Counted from the first letter of the stretch, positions 17,765 through 25,901 are shown. The stretch: 37,492 bases of DNA from Thermoanaerobaculia bacterium (GCA_945787575.1 CALZKB010000012.1:1-37492); one strand, 5' to 3'. Notes: a model not told the origin generated them from the sequence alone. Translations and numbers: made by a program.

Positions 17765-19687
17765 CTAGGTAGTCGAGCCGCCGCGCGCGGAGGCGAAGTC
17801 GAGATTCTCGGTGATCCGGACTCCGTCGTCGTGCAGGGCGTCCATGTAGCGGACGATACGCCGTCTGGCGACCGCCAGCTCATGGTTGTCGAGGTTGATG
17901 TTCAAGAGATCGATGTACCACGGGGCTTTCTCGTCGCTGGTGACGTAGATTTCGACGATCTCGCGGGCGATCGGCAAGGTGGTCTCTTTGGACACGTCGT
18001 GGACGTCGCGGTTGCTCGCGTTCCGCAGCTTGTCGAACTCCTCGGACAGCAGCCGGCCAAAGAGCTCGGGGGTGAGCTCGTCGCCCTTCGCGACGCCGGT
18101 CTCGGCGTCGTCCTCGGTGAACGCGGCTCGCTTGTGGAGCCACTCCCACAGAATGCTCAGGCGGATCTCCCCGGTCGCCATGTCCTCCATGAGATAGAGA
18201 ACATCGTCGTTGCCGAAGAAATCGGCCGGCTTGAGCGCGGCCGCTTGGAGCCCTTGGCCGAAGGCGTTGCCGTACTGCAGGCCAACGCTCAACAGATCGC
18301 GTGCCCCGGCCACGGTTCGCGGCGCCGGCTCGAGCAGCAGCAGGCCGTCGGCATCCGCCGGCGTGTAGGTGAGCGGCGGAAACTCGCGGCCGAGCTGGTT
18401 GGCCGCGCCGACCTCTTCCCAGATCGGGCGCACGGCGTGCACCATCTTCCAGTGGGCGACCCACTTGCCGCTGGCGCCCTCCTGCTGTTCGCGGCGGCCG
18501 CCGGCGACCGCCCGCTCGAGCCCGGCGGCGACGCCCTCGGCCGAGCCGACCGGGATGTTGGGCTCCATGCCTCCCTGCCACAGAGCGTAACGGCCTTCGC
18601 GATCCGGGGTGTTGACCGCCCGCCGCACGCGGTCCTCGTAGGTGCGCATGTAGCCGTAGGTCATGGTGATGGCGTCGATATTGGGATTGACGAAGTCCGG
18701 ATCCCACGCCACGGCGTCGGCGACGCTGTTGATGTAATCCCACCGGCCGGTGTTGAAGCCGACGAAGTGCCGGCCCAGCGCCGCCCGGATCTCCATGAGC
18801 TGGAAGCATGCCTCGATCTGCTCGACGAGCACGTAGACCTTGACCGATCCGCCGGGCAGAGCGAGATGTGCTTCGAGGGCCTCGATCATGTTGTTCCACA
18901 ACGCCGCCTCCTCGGCGGTCTGGATCTTGGGGAGATAGAGAACGAGCGACGACCCGGCGTCACGCAAGCGGCGGTGGTTGTTGACGATGTAGAGCGTCAT
19001 GTCGACGAGCGAAGCGGAGAACCCCGAGCCGTCCGCGCAGCGCACGTGACGGTCGTCGAGATGAAGCCCGCGCGGGCGGAAGATCTTGGTCGTGAAGTCG
19101 AGCTGGGAAGTCCAGTCGTCGATGATCCGTCGGCCGAAGAACCCCTCCGACCACTCGTTCATCTCGCCGGCGACCTGTTCCGCAGCGCGCATGAAGACGT
19201 CGTCCTTGGCGATCGCCAGCTTGAGGTTGCGTTGGTTGTCGAGCGACATCGTCCCCACCTGGCCGAGGGCATCCTCACCATCGAACATCCAGCCGTCGGC
19301 GCCGGACAGCAGAGCGTAGGCCACGTTGCGAATGCTCTTCTCGACGGTCGATCGCGGTCTCGCCGCCGGCCCCGTACCCTGGATCCACTGTCGTTCGAGG
19401 TCGGCCGGAATGTCGCTGCCGATGAAGTTGCCGTCGCGCGCGTCCTGGACCGAGATCGCGGTACGCGGGATGATCCGGCGGCCGTCGGGGAAGGAGAGTC
19501 TCCGTCCCTCGCGAGCCCGCCGTGCGCGCCGGGCGAGCCGCGCCGCCATGACCGCCCGGCGCTCGGGCTCGAACGAAGCGAGGGCGGTCAGCGCCGCGAT
19601 CACCTCCGGCGTGAGAACGTCCCGATGGGAAGTCTCGAGGTCAGCGGCGATCTCGAGCGTGCTATCGCTAGTCGTGGAGGTGCTCAT
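17765..19687 (-). CDS. aceB: Malate synthase (A type)
   Basis: The 640-residue protein has malate synthase signatures. PRTAISVQDAR near the N-terminus precedes a DGEDALG segment and LYLPKIQTAEEAALWN. The strongly conserved IEQIEACFQLMEIRAALGRH-like block, GFNTGRWDYINS and ITMTYGYMRTYEDR follow. It condenses glyoxylate with acetyl-CoA to malate. It is longer than E. coli AceB (about 530), with an extended C-terminal helical region (about 520-640). ATG 19687 follows a GGGAGAAAAG ribosome binding site. It is the first gene of the aceB-aceA pair, with a six-base spacer, so both glyoxylate shunt enzymes should be co-expressed. No regulator is adjacent. Confidence 0.92.
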   Translation of the reverse strand: MSTSTTSDSTLEIAADLETSHRDVLTPEVIAALTALASFEPERRAVMAARLARRARRAREGRRLSFPDGRRIIPRTAISVQDARDGNFIGSDIPADLERQWIQGTGPAARPRSTVEKSIRNVAYALLSGADGWMFDGEDALGQVGTMSLDNQRNLKLAIAKDDVFMRAAEQVAGEMNEWSEGFFGRRIIDDWTSQLDFTTKIFRPRGLHLDDRHVRCADGSGFSASLVDMTLYIVNNHRRLRDAGSSLVLYLPKIQTAEEAALWNNMIEALEAHLALPGGSVKVYVLVEQIEACFQLMEIRAALGRHFVGFNTGRWDYINSVADAVAWDPDFVNPNIDAITMTYGYMRTYEDRVRRAVNTPDREGRYALWQGGMEPNIPVGSAEGVAAGLERAVAGGRREQQEGASGKWVAHWKMVHAVRPIWEEVGAANQLGREFPPLTYTPADADGLLLLEPAPRTVAGARDLLSVGLQYGNAFGQGLQAAALKPADFFGNDDVLYLMEDMATGEIRLSILWEWLHKRAAFTEDDAETGVAKGDELTPELFGRLLSEEFDKLRNASNRDVHDVSKETTLPIAREIVEIYVTSDEKAPWYIDLLNINLDNHELAVARRRIVRYMDALHDDGVRITENLDFASARGGSTT

Positions 19688-19956
19688 CGCACGGCTTTTC
19701 TCCCTGAGAGTGGGTTCGGAGCGGCCTGGATCCTAGAATCTACACTGAAGCATCCTGAAGCAAGGAACGACAACATCCGTATGGGTAGGTCCTCGGAGTC
19801 AGGCGCTCTGCAAACCCCTGTCTACGGCGAGCAGGCCGGCCGATCATGCGCGACCCGACCGAAGAGCCAAAGAGATCAACCACGCCGGCCGATCCTCGTG
19901 AGAGGACCTGCGCCAGTGGCGTCGCTTCCGGCGGCGTGTAGACTTCTTGCCGGATC

Positions 19957-20097
19957 ATGATGAGGAAAGCGCGGTGGCTCGTCCTCTTGGCGGTTGCCAC
20001 GGGATGCGCGGGCAGCGTGGACGACGTATTCTCGAGTCGCCTCGAAGCGCTCGGGTTCTTCGACTACGCGGACTCACCGGCCGACGCGAAGAGCTGA
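19957..20097 (+). CDS. Small lipoprotein candidate (46 aa)
   Basis: A short open frame from ATG 19957 encodes MMRKARWLVLLAVATGCAGS followed by 26 mostly acidic and aromatic residues, ending at TGA 20095-20097. The N-terminus has Arg/Lys, a hydrophobic core and a lipobox-like ATGC, so the mature peptide would be about 30 residues attached by Cys17. Ribosome binding support is weak. The family is unknown. It lies between the divergent aceB operon and the sigma54 activator gene. In the 269 bases before it (19688-19956) I see no other gene. Treat as possible. Confidence 0.45.
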   Translation: MMRKARWLVLLAVATGCAGSVDDVFSSRLEALGFFDYADSPADAKS

Positions 20098-20322
20098 GGT
20101 GGGCCGCGACGGCGAGCCAGCGCCTCCGAGGGCCCCTACTCGCCGTCGAAAGAGCATCCTCTCTTCGGTCAGCCCGAGCGATAGGCCTGTGTTGCGGGAG
20201 CCGACTCCACCTGCCGGAGGATCGGGCGGGGACCCGTGCCCCCGGTCGTCTCGACAGGAAGGCCGGCCACAGGTGCCGGTGGCGAGTGACACCCCGGGGC
20301 CGGCTTGGGTATCCTCGTTCCG

Positions 20323-21705
20323 GTGACCGAGGAAAGGGAGAGCAGCGCAGCCGAGCTTGCCATCGTCATGGCGGGGGTCAGCAACGTGTTCGAGTCCCTC
20401 GGACGTGCCATCGTCTGCCTCAGCCCGCACTTTCAGATCGTCCACACCTCCGACGGTATCGACGCTCTCTTCGGCACCGGCGCGGCCCGCGAGATCCTCG
20501 GCAAACAGGCTCAGGACGTGCTCGGCGACGATCTGTTCGGGACCGGCGGCACGATGCGCAAGGCGCTCGCCGATGGCGAGCGTCGCGAAGGGTGGGGAGC
20601 GACCGTGCGGATCGGCTCGCGGCGACCCCGTCTGGTATCGATCAGCGGCGCACCGATGCAGCATCCGCCGGGGACGCCCTGCGATCCGCAGGTCGCCTAC
20701 GTCCTCGTCGTCCGCCCCGGCGAGAGCGAGGACGGCAGCGGCTCCTCGGCGACGACTCTCTTCTCGGGCCTGATCGGGCGCTCGCGTTCGATGCTGCAGA
20801 CCTTCCACCTGATCGAGAATCTCGAGGAGAGCGACGCCACCGTCTTGCTGACCGGTGAGAGCGGCACCGGGAAGGAGGTCGTGGCGCGCGCCCTGCACGT
20901 CCACTCACAACGCCGCAACAAGCCGTTCGTGGCGGTGAACTGCGGCGCCTTGCCGGGCGAGCTGCTGGAGAGCGAGCTCTTCGGTCACGTGCGCGGCGCC
21001 TTTACCGGCGCGGTGCGCGATCGCGTCGGCCGTTTCGAGGCGGCGGGCGGCGGCACGATCTTCCTCGACGAGGTCGGCGATCTACCACTGCCGCTTCAGG
21101 TCAAGCTGCTGCGAGTCCTGCAGGAGCGATCGTTCGAGAGAGTCGGTGAGAGCACCGGGCGAGAGAGCGAGGCGCGGGTCATCGCCGCCACCAACAAGAA
21201 CCTCCGCAGGGAGGTCGACGAAGGTCGGTTTCGGGACGATCTCTACTACCGGCTACGGGTGGTTCCGATCGAGATCCCCCCTCTGCGCGAGCGCCGCGAA
21301 GACATCGAGCCGCTGGCCCGCCATCTTCTGGTGCGAGTCAACTCACGTCACAACCGCAATCTCCGGCTCTCTCCCGACGCTCTGGAGTCGCTCTTGCAAT
21401 ACCGCTGGCCCGGCAATGTACGCGAGCTCGAAAATGCTCTCGAGTACGCCGTCGCGGTGACTCGCGGGGACACCATCCACCTTCAGCATCTGCCAGCCGA
21501 GGTGCGGGAGTCGGGGTCCGCGGCCACCGGCGAGACGCCGCCTTCGGCAGCGGAAGCGCCACCCGATGCCGATTCGGGAGAGCGCCAACGCATCGTCGAG
21601 ACCTTGCAAGCCCACCAGTGGCGCCGGGCCGACGCCGCGCGGGCGCTGGGCATGAGTCGCACGACCTTGTGGCGCAAGATGCGCGAGCTCGGCTTGCAGG
21701 ACTGA
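20323..21705 (+). CDS. PAS-AAA+-Fis sigma54-dependent activator of the sulfur operon
   Basis: This is a single-component enhancer-binding protein of about 460 residues. A PAS-like sensor occupies about residues 15-120 (SLGRAIVCLSPHFQIVHTSD). The AAA+ domain (about 145-380) is complete: Walker A GESGTGKE, the sigma54-contact motif GAFTGA, Walker B IFLDEVGDL, sensor I AATNKNL and WPGNVREL. A Fis-type helix-turn-helix closes the protein (RRADAARALGMSRTTLWRKM). With a PAS domain and no receiver, it probably senses a ligand or redox state directly. It is followed by repeated TGTTGCAAC boxes and a -24/-12 promoter in front of the sulfide oxidation genes, its likely target. The start is uncertain: GTG 20323 or in-frame TTG 20305, neither with a strong ribosome binding site. 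Unlike the copy at 649-2056, it is intact. Confidence 0.9.
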   Translation: MTEERESSAAELAIVMAGVSNVFESLGRAIVCLSPHFQIVHTSDGIDALFGTGAAREILGKQAQDVLGDDLFGTGGTMRKALADGERREGWGATVRIGSRRPRLVSISGAPMQHPPGTPCDPQVAYVLVVRPGESEDGSGSSATTLFSGLIGRSRSMLQTFHLIENLEESDATVLLTGESGTGKEVVARALHVHSQRRNKPFVAVNCGALPGELLESELFGHVRGAFTGAVRDRVGRFEAAGGGTIFLDEVGDLPLPLQVKLLRVLQERSFERVGESTGRESEARVIAATNKNLRREVDEGRFRDDLYYRLRVVPIEIPPLRERREDIEPLARHLLVRVNSRHNRNLRLSPDALESLLQYRWPGNVRELENALEYAVAVTRGDTIHLQHLPAEVRESGSAATGETPPSAAEAPPDADSGERQRIVETLQAHQWRRADAARALGMSRTTLWRKMRELGLQD

Positions 21706-21746
21706 TCCCCTTCGCCCTCTAGCTCGCTGCAGCCGGCATCGCCCGG

Positions 21747-21789
21747 TGTTGCAACAATGAAACCTCGTGTTGCAACGATGCGTTGCAGC
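21747..21789. promoter_or_regulatory. Repeated TGTTGCAAC boxes, likely upstream activator sites
   Basis: TGTTGCAACA (21747-21756) is a perfect palindrome. TGTTGCAACG (21768-21777) repeats it 21 bases on, two helical turns. A weaker third box, GTTGCAGC, lies at 21782-21789. They end about 60 bases before a -24/-12 promoter, where enhancer sites for sigma54 activators usually sit. The Fis-type HTH protein encoded immediately upstream is the natural ligand. Binding is inferred. Confidence 0.7.
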
Positions 21790-21848
21790 GCGACGCTCCA
21801 GGCACACCAAGAATCGTGTAAATGACTTAGAAACAATAACTTACCGTC

Positions 21849-21865
21849 TTGGCACGCCTTCTGCT
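21849..21865 (+). promoter_or_regulatory. Sigma54 (-24/-12) promoter of the sulfide oxidation operon
   Basis: TTGGCACGCCTTCTGCT matches the sigma54 consensus TGGCACG-N4-TTGCW. The invariant GG (21851-21852) and GC (21863-21864) are separated by exactly 10 bases. Transcription should start near 21876, about 33 bases before the sqr ATG at 21909. Activator boxes and an activator gene precede it. Confidence 0.8.
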
Positions 21866-21908
21866 CAAGGACTGAGCGAGGTCGAACCAGCAAGAGGATC
21901 CCAAGACG

Positions 21909-23198
21909 ATGAAGAACCTGCTCATTCTCGGCGCCGGAACCGCCGGCACGATGGTCGCCAATCAGATCCGCAAGACCCTGCCGGCCGACTGGTCGACGAC
22001 AGTCGTCGACCCCGAGCCGACTCATCTCTACCAGCCTGGGCTGCTCTTTCTCCCCTTCGGCGCCCGCGACGAGGCCCAGATGCAGAAGCCGCGCGCCAAG
22101 ACCCTCGGCTCGGACGTGCAGTGGATTCGCAAGAGCGTGGAGCTCGTCGACCCGGACAAGCAGCAGGTCGTGCTGGCCGATGACGAGCGCCTCGACTACG
22201 ACCTGCTCGTCATTGCCAGCGGGTCCTCGATCCGCCCCGACGAGACGCCCGGCCTGCTCGGCCCGCACTGGCACGATTCGGTGCACGACTTCTACACCCT
22301 GGAGGGCGCCCAACGCCTGCGCGACTCTCTGGCCGCCTTCGAAGGCGGCAAGCTGGTCGTCAACATCGTCGAGATGCCGATCAAGTGCCCGGTGGCGCCG
22401 CTCGAGTTCCTGTTCCTCGCCGATGATTTCTTCAAGCGGCGGGGCATCCGCGATCGGGTCGACCTGGTCTACGCGACGCCCCTCGATGGCGCCTTCACCA
22501 AGCCCGCCTGCTCGGACGTCCTCGGCTACCTGCTCGAGGAGAAGGGGATTCGCCTGGAGACCGAGTTCAATGCCGGAGCGGTGGATGGCGACGCCCGGAT
22601 CCTGCGCTCCTACGACGAGCGTGAGATCCCCTACGACCTGCTGGTGACCGTCCCGACCCACATGGGAGCGCCGTTCATCGAGGCTTCGGGCCTCGGCGAC
22701 GACCTCGCTTTCGTGCCCACCGACAACCACACCCTGAAAGCCGTGGGACACGACAACATCTTCGTGCTCGGCGACGCCGCCAACGTGCCGACGTCGAAGG
22801 CCGGCTCGGTGGCGCATTTCCAGAGCGAGGTGGTGGTCGACAACCTGATGCGCACGATCCAGGGGCGCGCCCTGCACAAGGGCTCGGACGGCCACGCCAA
22901 CTGCTTCATCGAGAGCGGCAACGGCAAGGCTCTGCTGATCGACTTCAACTACTACGTCGAGCCTCTGCCCGGGCACTATCCGCTGCCTGGCGTCGGCCCC
23001 TTCACCCTGCTCGGCGAGAGCCGGCTGAATCATGCCGGCAAGCTCGGATTCCGCTGGCTCTACTGGAACGCCTTGCTGCCGGCGCGGCGGCTTCCGGTGG
23101 GCAACCGTATGTCCATGGTCGGTAAGAAGACCATCAAACTGAACGGCAAGAAGGCGGACGCCGCCGGTGCCGACGAACGAGAAACACGAGCCGCATGA
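21909..23198 (+). CDS. sqr: Sulfide:quinone oxidoreductase-like flavoprotein
   Basis: The 429-residue protein starts with the FAD dinucleotide fold LLILGAGTAGTMVA (4-17). It has the second binding block DLLVIASGSS (98-107), the late FAD motif NIFVLGDAAN (283-292) and KAGSVAHFQ. Redox cysteines Cys160 (MPIKCPVAP) and Cys332 correspond to the pair that carries sulfur in SQR; a third Cys at 201 is present. SQR is a monotopic enzyme at the periplasmic or cytoplasmic membrane face that oxidises sulfide to polysulfide or sulfane sulfur and reduces quinone. The amphipathic C-terminal part (about 370-400) could anchor it. The ribosome binding site is AGAGGA. It is the first gene after the sigma54 promoter and is followed by sulfur-transfer genes, which strengthens the call. 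Confidence 0.87.
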   Translation: MKNLLILGAGTAGTMVANQIRKTLPADWSTTVVDPEPTHLYQPGLLFLPFGARDEAQMQKPRAKTLGSDVQWIRKSVELVDPDKQQVVLADDERLDYDLLVIASGSSIRPDETPGLLGPHWHDSVHDFYTLEGAQRLRDSLAAFEGGKLVVNIVEMPIKCPVAPLEFLFLADDFFKRRGIRDRVDLVYATPLDGAFTKPACSDVLGYLLEEKGIRLETEFNAGAVDGDARILRSYDEREIPYDLLVTVPTHMGAPFIEASGLGDDLAFVPTDNHTLKAVGHDNIFVLGDAANVPTSKAGSVAHFQSEVVVDNLMRTIQGRALHKGSDGHANCFIESGNGKALLIDFNYYVEPLPGHYPLPGVGPFTLLGESRLNHAGKLGFRWLYWNALLPARRLPVGNRMSMVGKKTIKLNGKKADAAGADERETRAA

Positions 23199-23227
23199 AG
23201 CGCGCTCCAGTCAAGGAGGATGCAGCA

Positions 23228-23545
23228 ATGGAAGCCATCAACTACGCCGGTCAGACGGTCGAGGTCAACGACGAGGGGTTCCTCACGAACAGCGAGCATT
23301 GGACTCCCGAGGTCGCCGGGGCGATCGCCGAAGAGGTCGGCATCGGCCCCCTGACCGACGAGCACTGGAAGGTCATCACCTTCTGCCGCGAGGACGCAGC
23401 GCAGCAGGGGACGCCTCCCGGCCTGCGGCGGATCTCGAAGCTCTCCGGAGTCAACATGAAGGATCTCTACAGGCTCTTTCCCAAGGGCCCGGGCAAGCTC
23501 GCCGCCAGGATCTCCGGACTCCCCAAGCCCCAGGGCTGCATCTAG
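23228..23545 (+). CDS. tusE: TusE/DsrC-family sulfur-carrier protein with a single C-terminal cysteine
   Basis: ATG 23228 is preferred over in-frame ATG 23195 (which overlaps the sqr stop) because AAGGAGG lies directly before it. The 105-residue protein has the DsrC/TusE fold signatures: DEGFL, WTPEVAGAIAEEVGI, LTDEHWKVI and GPGKLAARISGLPKP. It ends in the C-terminal arm GCI with the penultimate Cys (CysA). True DsrC has a second Cys (CysB) eleven residues earlier; here that position is Ala. It is therefore the TusE/single-Cys type, which relays persulfide sulfur rather than forming the DsrC trisulfide of sulfite reductase. With SQR before and DsrE after it, it probably accepts sulfane sulfur made from sulfide. 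No dsrAB is in the window. Confidence 0.9.
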   Translation: MEAINYAGQTVEVNDEGFLTNSEHWTPEVAGAIAEEVGIGPLTDEHWKVITFCREDAAQQGTPPGLRRISKLSGVNMKDLYRLFPKGPGKLAARISGLPKPQGCI

Positions 23546-23572
23546 CCACGACCGAGGAAGGAGCGATAGATC

Positions 23573-24103
23573 ATGAGCTCGACAGTCACCCTGGAGAAGC
23601 CGCAGACCGCTGCCGGAAGCGGCGAAGACCGCCCCCGGCGCCAGCGGATCGAGCACGTCTCGATCATCTGCTCGAAGGGCACGCTCGACATGGCTTACCC
23701 CGGGCTCATCCTCGCCAACGCGGCCCGGATGAGCGGTATCGACGCGACCCTGTTCTTCACCTTCTGGGGTCTCGACATCATCACCGAGAAGCGGCTCGAC
23801 CATCTCCACGTGTCGACGGTCGGCAACCCGTCGATGCACATTCCGACGATGGTCGGCGGGCTGCCGGGGATGGAATCGCTGGCCTCGACGATGATGAGGA
23901 AGGAGATGGAGAAACTCGACATTCCGCCCGTCCGCGAGATGTTGGAGATGCTCCACGACGCCGGCGCCAAGATGTACGGCTGCCGGATGGCGATGGACAT
24001 GTTCAAGCGCGAGAAGGAAGACCTGGTGCCGTGGGTCGACGACGTGATCTCGGCGATGGACTTTTTCGACAAGAGCCAGGGAGCTCAAGTGCTCTTCATC
24101 TGA
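23573..24103 (+). CDS. DsrE-family sulfur-transfer protein
   Basis: The 176-residue protein belongs to the DsrE/DsrF/DrsH-like family. After a short flexible N-terminus comes VSIICSKGTLDMAYPGLILANAARMSGIDATLFFTFWG, the first beta-alpha unit. Later, AGAKMYGCRMAMDMF carries the conserved Cys at about 140 that takes persulfide. The length and the WGLD segment resemble DsrE2/DsrE3-like members, which have been linked to TusA- and Hdr-type cytoplasmic sulfur oxidation. AGGAAGGAG precedes the ATG. It lies 27 bases after the TusE-like gene, in the same operon. It likely passes sulfur between SQR product, TusE and an acceptor that is not encoded here. Confidence 0.87.
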   Translation: MSSTVTLEKPQTAAGSGEDRPRRQRIEHVSIICSKGTLDMAYPGLILANAARMSGIDATLFFTFWGLDIITEKRLDHLHVSTVGNPSMHIPTMVGGLPGMESLASTMMRKEMEKLDIPPVREMLEMLHDAGAKMYGCRMAMDMFKREKEDLVPWVDDVISAMDFFDKSQGAQVLFI

Positions 24104-24140
24104 GCCCCGCGCAAACCGTTCAATCCCAAGGAGCTAAACG

Positions 24141-25478
24141 ATGAGAACCTTCAAGCATACGCTTGCGGCACTGGTCATCCTGGCCATGACGATCCCGGGC
24201 GCCGTACAGGCCACCAACGGGATGTACTTGACCAGCTACGGTGCCGAGTCGATGGGCCGGGCCGGTGCCAACCTCGCGATCGCCGATCGGGGACTGGCAC
24301 TCAACTTCAACCCGGCGGGCATCGGCCAGCTCCAGGGGCGTCACTTCACCCTCAATCTCTCGGTCTTGGCGCCCTCGCTGGAGTATCAGAACACCCTGAA
24401 CGACGCCATCAACGGCGACGACCGGTACTTCCCACTGCCGGCGATGGCCTACGTCCGCTCGGCCAAGAACTCACCGTGGGCGTTCGGCGTCGGCTTCGTG
24501 GCGCAGGGCGGCATGGGCGCCACGTTCGAAGGCGAGAGCACGTTCTTCGGCACCGTCGATCAGACCTACACCGAAGTCCGGTTCATGACCTTGAGCCCGA
24601 CGGTCTCTTATTCCTTCGGCGAGGACATGGCGATCGGTCTGGCGCTCAACCTCGGTTACGCCGACGCGTCGTTCAAGTTCTTCCCGGAGACTTCCTTCTT
24701 CAACGTCGAGAGTCCCGACCAGAGCTTCTTCGGCGTCAACATGAAGCAGGCGGGAGGCGAGCAGTTCAACGCCCGGCTCGGCTGGTGGTGGAGAGCCAAT
24801 CCGAAGCTTTCGATCGGCGCCATCTACCAGACCGAGACCGAGAGCACCTACGACGGCGGCGAGCTGTCGATGAACTTCACCGGTCATCCCTTCGTCGGGC
24901 GTGAGGTGATGTACGAAGCCGAGATGGAGGGGTTCACCTTCGCCGCCCAAGCCGGTGTCGGCATCGCCGTAAGGCCTGCCGAGCGCTGGATCCTGGCGCT
25001 CGACGTCAAGCGCTACTTTTGGGACCACGCTATCGACAGCATCGTGGTGACGGCCCGTAATCCCGACTCCGAGACGGCACCACCCGAGGTGACGCTCCCC
25101 CCGTTCGTCTTCAACTGGGAGGATCAGTGGATCGTCGCGTTCGGTGGTGACTACCGACTCAACGACGTGCTCACCCTGCGTGCCGGCCTCAACTACGGTG
25201 AGAATCCGGTCCCCGACGACACTCTGACCCCGCTATTCCCAGCCACGGTGGAGCGCCACCTTACTTTCGGGTTCAGCTATCTCCGCGGCAACAAACTCCT
25301 CGAGTTCGCCGTGGAGCGAGGTTTCGACGAGGACCTGGTCAACAACTCGACCGATCCGTCGGTCAACCCGTTCGGTCCCGGTTCCGCCGTGACCCATGGC
25401 CAGTGGAGCGCCGGCTTCGGTGTCTCCTGGGCTCTGGATCGCAGAGCGGGTCGGGCGGGCGACTTTGGCATGGAGTGA
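24141..25478 (+). CDS. OmpP1/FadL-family outer-membrane transport protein
   Basis: The 445-residue protein has a signal peptide (MRTFKHTLAALVILAM, cleavage near VQA-TNG). It then has the FadL hallmark start of the mature chain, TNGMYLTSYGAESMGRAGA, with the NPAG turn at about 54-57. Alternating beta-strand segments with aromatic girdles and Gly/Asp turns run to a C-terminal strand (SAGFGVSWAL). FadL-type barrels bring hydrophobic molecules such as long-chain fatty acids or aromatics across the outer membrane. Its place in a sulfide operon is unusual; movement of elemental sulfur or polysulfide, or of a hydrophobic carrier, is possible but inferred. AAGGAG precedes ATG 24141. It shows that the cell has an outer membrane. 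Confidence 0.88.
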   Translation: MRTFKHTLAALVILAMTIPGAVQATNGMYLTSYGAESMGRAGANLAIADRGLALNFNPAGIGQLQGRHFTLNLSVLAPSLEYQNTLNDAINGDDRYFPLPAMAYVRSAKNSPWAFGVGFVAQGGMGATFEGESTFFGTVDQTYTEVRFMTLSPTVSYSFGEDMAIGLALNLGYADASFKFFPETSFFNVESPDQSFFGVNMKQAGGEQFNARLGWWWRANPKLSIGAIYQTETESTYDGGELSMNFTGHPFVGREVMYEAEMEGFTFAAQAGVGIAVRPAERWILALDVKRYFWDHAIDSIVVTARNPDSETAPPEVTLPPFVFNWEDQWIVAFGGDYRLNDVLTLRAGLNYGENPVPDDTLTPLFPATVERHLTFGFSYLRGNKLLEFAVERGFDEDLVNNSTDPSVNPFGPGSAVTHGQWSAGFGVSWALDRRAGRAGDFGME

Positions 25479-25484
25479 TCCATC

Positions 25485-25901
25485 ATGAAAAGACTATCGA
25501 TAGTGATCGTCGCCCTCGCTCTCGGGCTGGTATGGCCGCCGAGCGCGCAAGCCTCGAACGCCACCGCCAAACGAGAAGGTCTCTCTTGCACCGCCTGCCA
25601 CGACAAGCCTGGCAGCAAGCTGCTGACGAGTGAGGGCAAGTACTACGAGCTGATGCGGACGCTGGACGGCTACCAGGAGCTGATGGCCGAGTTCGGCAGC
25701 TGCACCTCCTGTCACGTTCGCAAACCCGGTTCGAAGAAGCTGACCGAGAACGGCAAGCGCTTCCTGTGGATGATGGAGGACATGAGCGGCCTCAAGAGCT
25801 GGCTCGAAGATCTCCACCCGATCGCTCCGGCCGAGCCCGAGGCCGACGACTCGCCACCTGCCGAGGCGCAGGAGAGCACGCCTGAAGTGGTCAAACCCTG
25901 A
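25485..25901 (+). CDS. Small dihaem cytochrome c
   Basis: The 138-residue protein has a signal peptide (MKRLSIVIVALALGL, cleavage near AQA-SN) and two haem c sites, CTACH (35-39) and CTSCH (73-77). The two halves look duplicated: CTACHDKPGSKLLTSEGKYY against CTSCHVRKPGSKKLTENGKRF. The tail is Pro/Glu-rich and probably disordered. As a periplasmic electron carrier it could take electrons in sulfur oxidation or donate them to a terminal oxidase. It begins six bases after the FadL-type gene, so it is the last gene of the sigma54-controlled unit, and a GC-rich hairpin follows. It is not a close match to SoxX, SoxE or FccA by eye; the family is unknown to me. Confidence 0.85.
   Translation: MKRLSIVIVALALGLVWPPSAQASNATAKREGLSCTACHDKPGSKLLTSEGKYYELMRTLDGYQELMAEFGSCTSCHVRKPGSKKLTENGKRFLWMMEDMSGLKSWLEDLHPIAPAEPEADDSPPAEAQESTPEVVKP

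Noticed and set aside
15464-19960. Long plus-strand open frames opposite aceA and aceB
   Set aside because: Several frames of hundreds of codons exist here, but their products are Val/Leu/Glu/Arg/Gly-rich mirror translations of GC-rich genes, without motifs or ribosome binding sites.
21483-23033. 516-codon minus-strand open frame opposite sqr and the activator
   Set aside because: It covers the sigma54 promoter and two well-supported genes on the other strand; composition is that of an antisense shadow.
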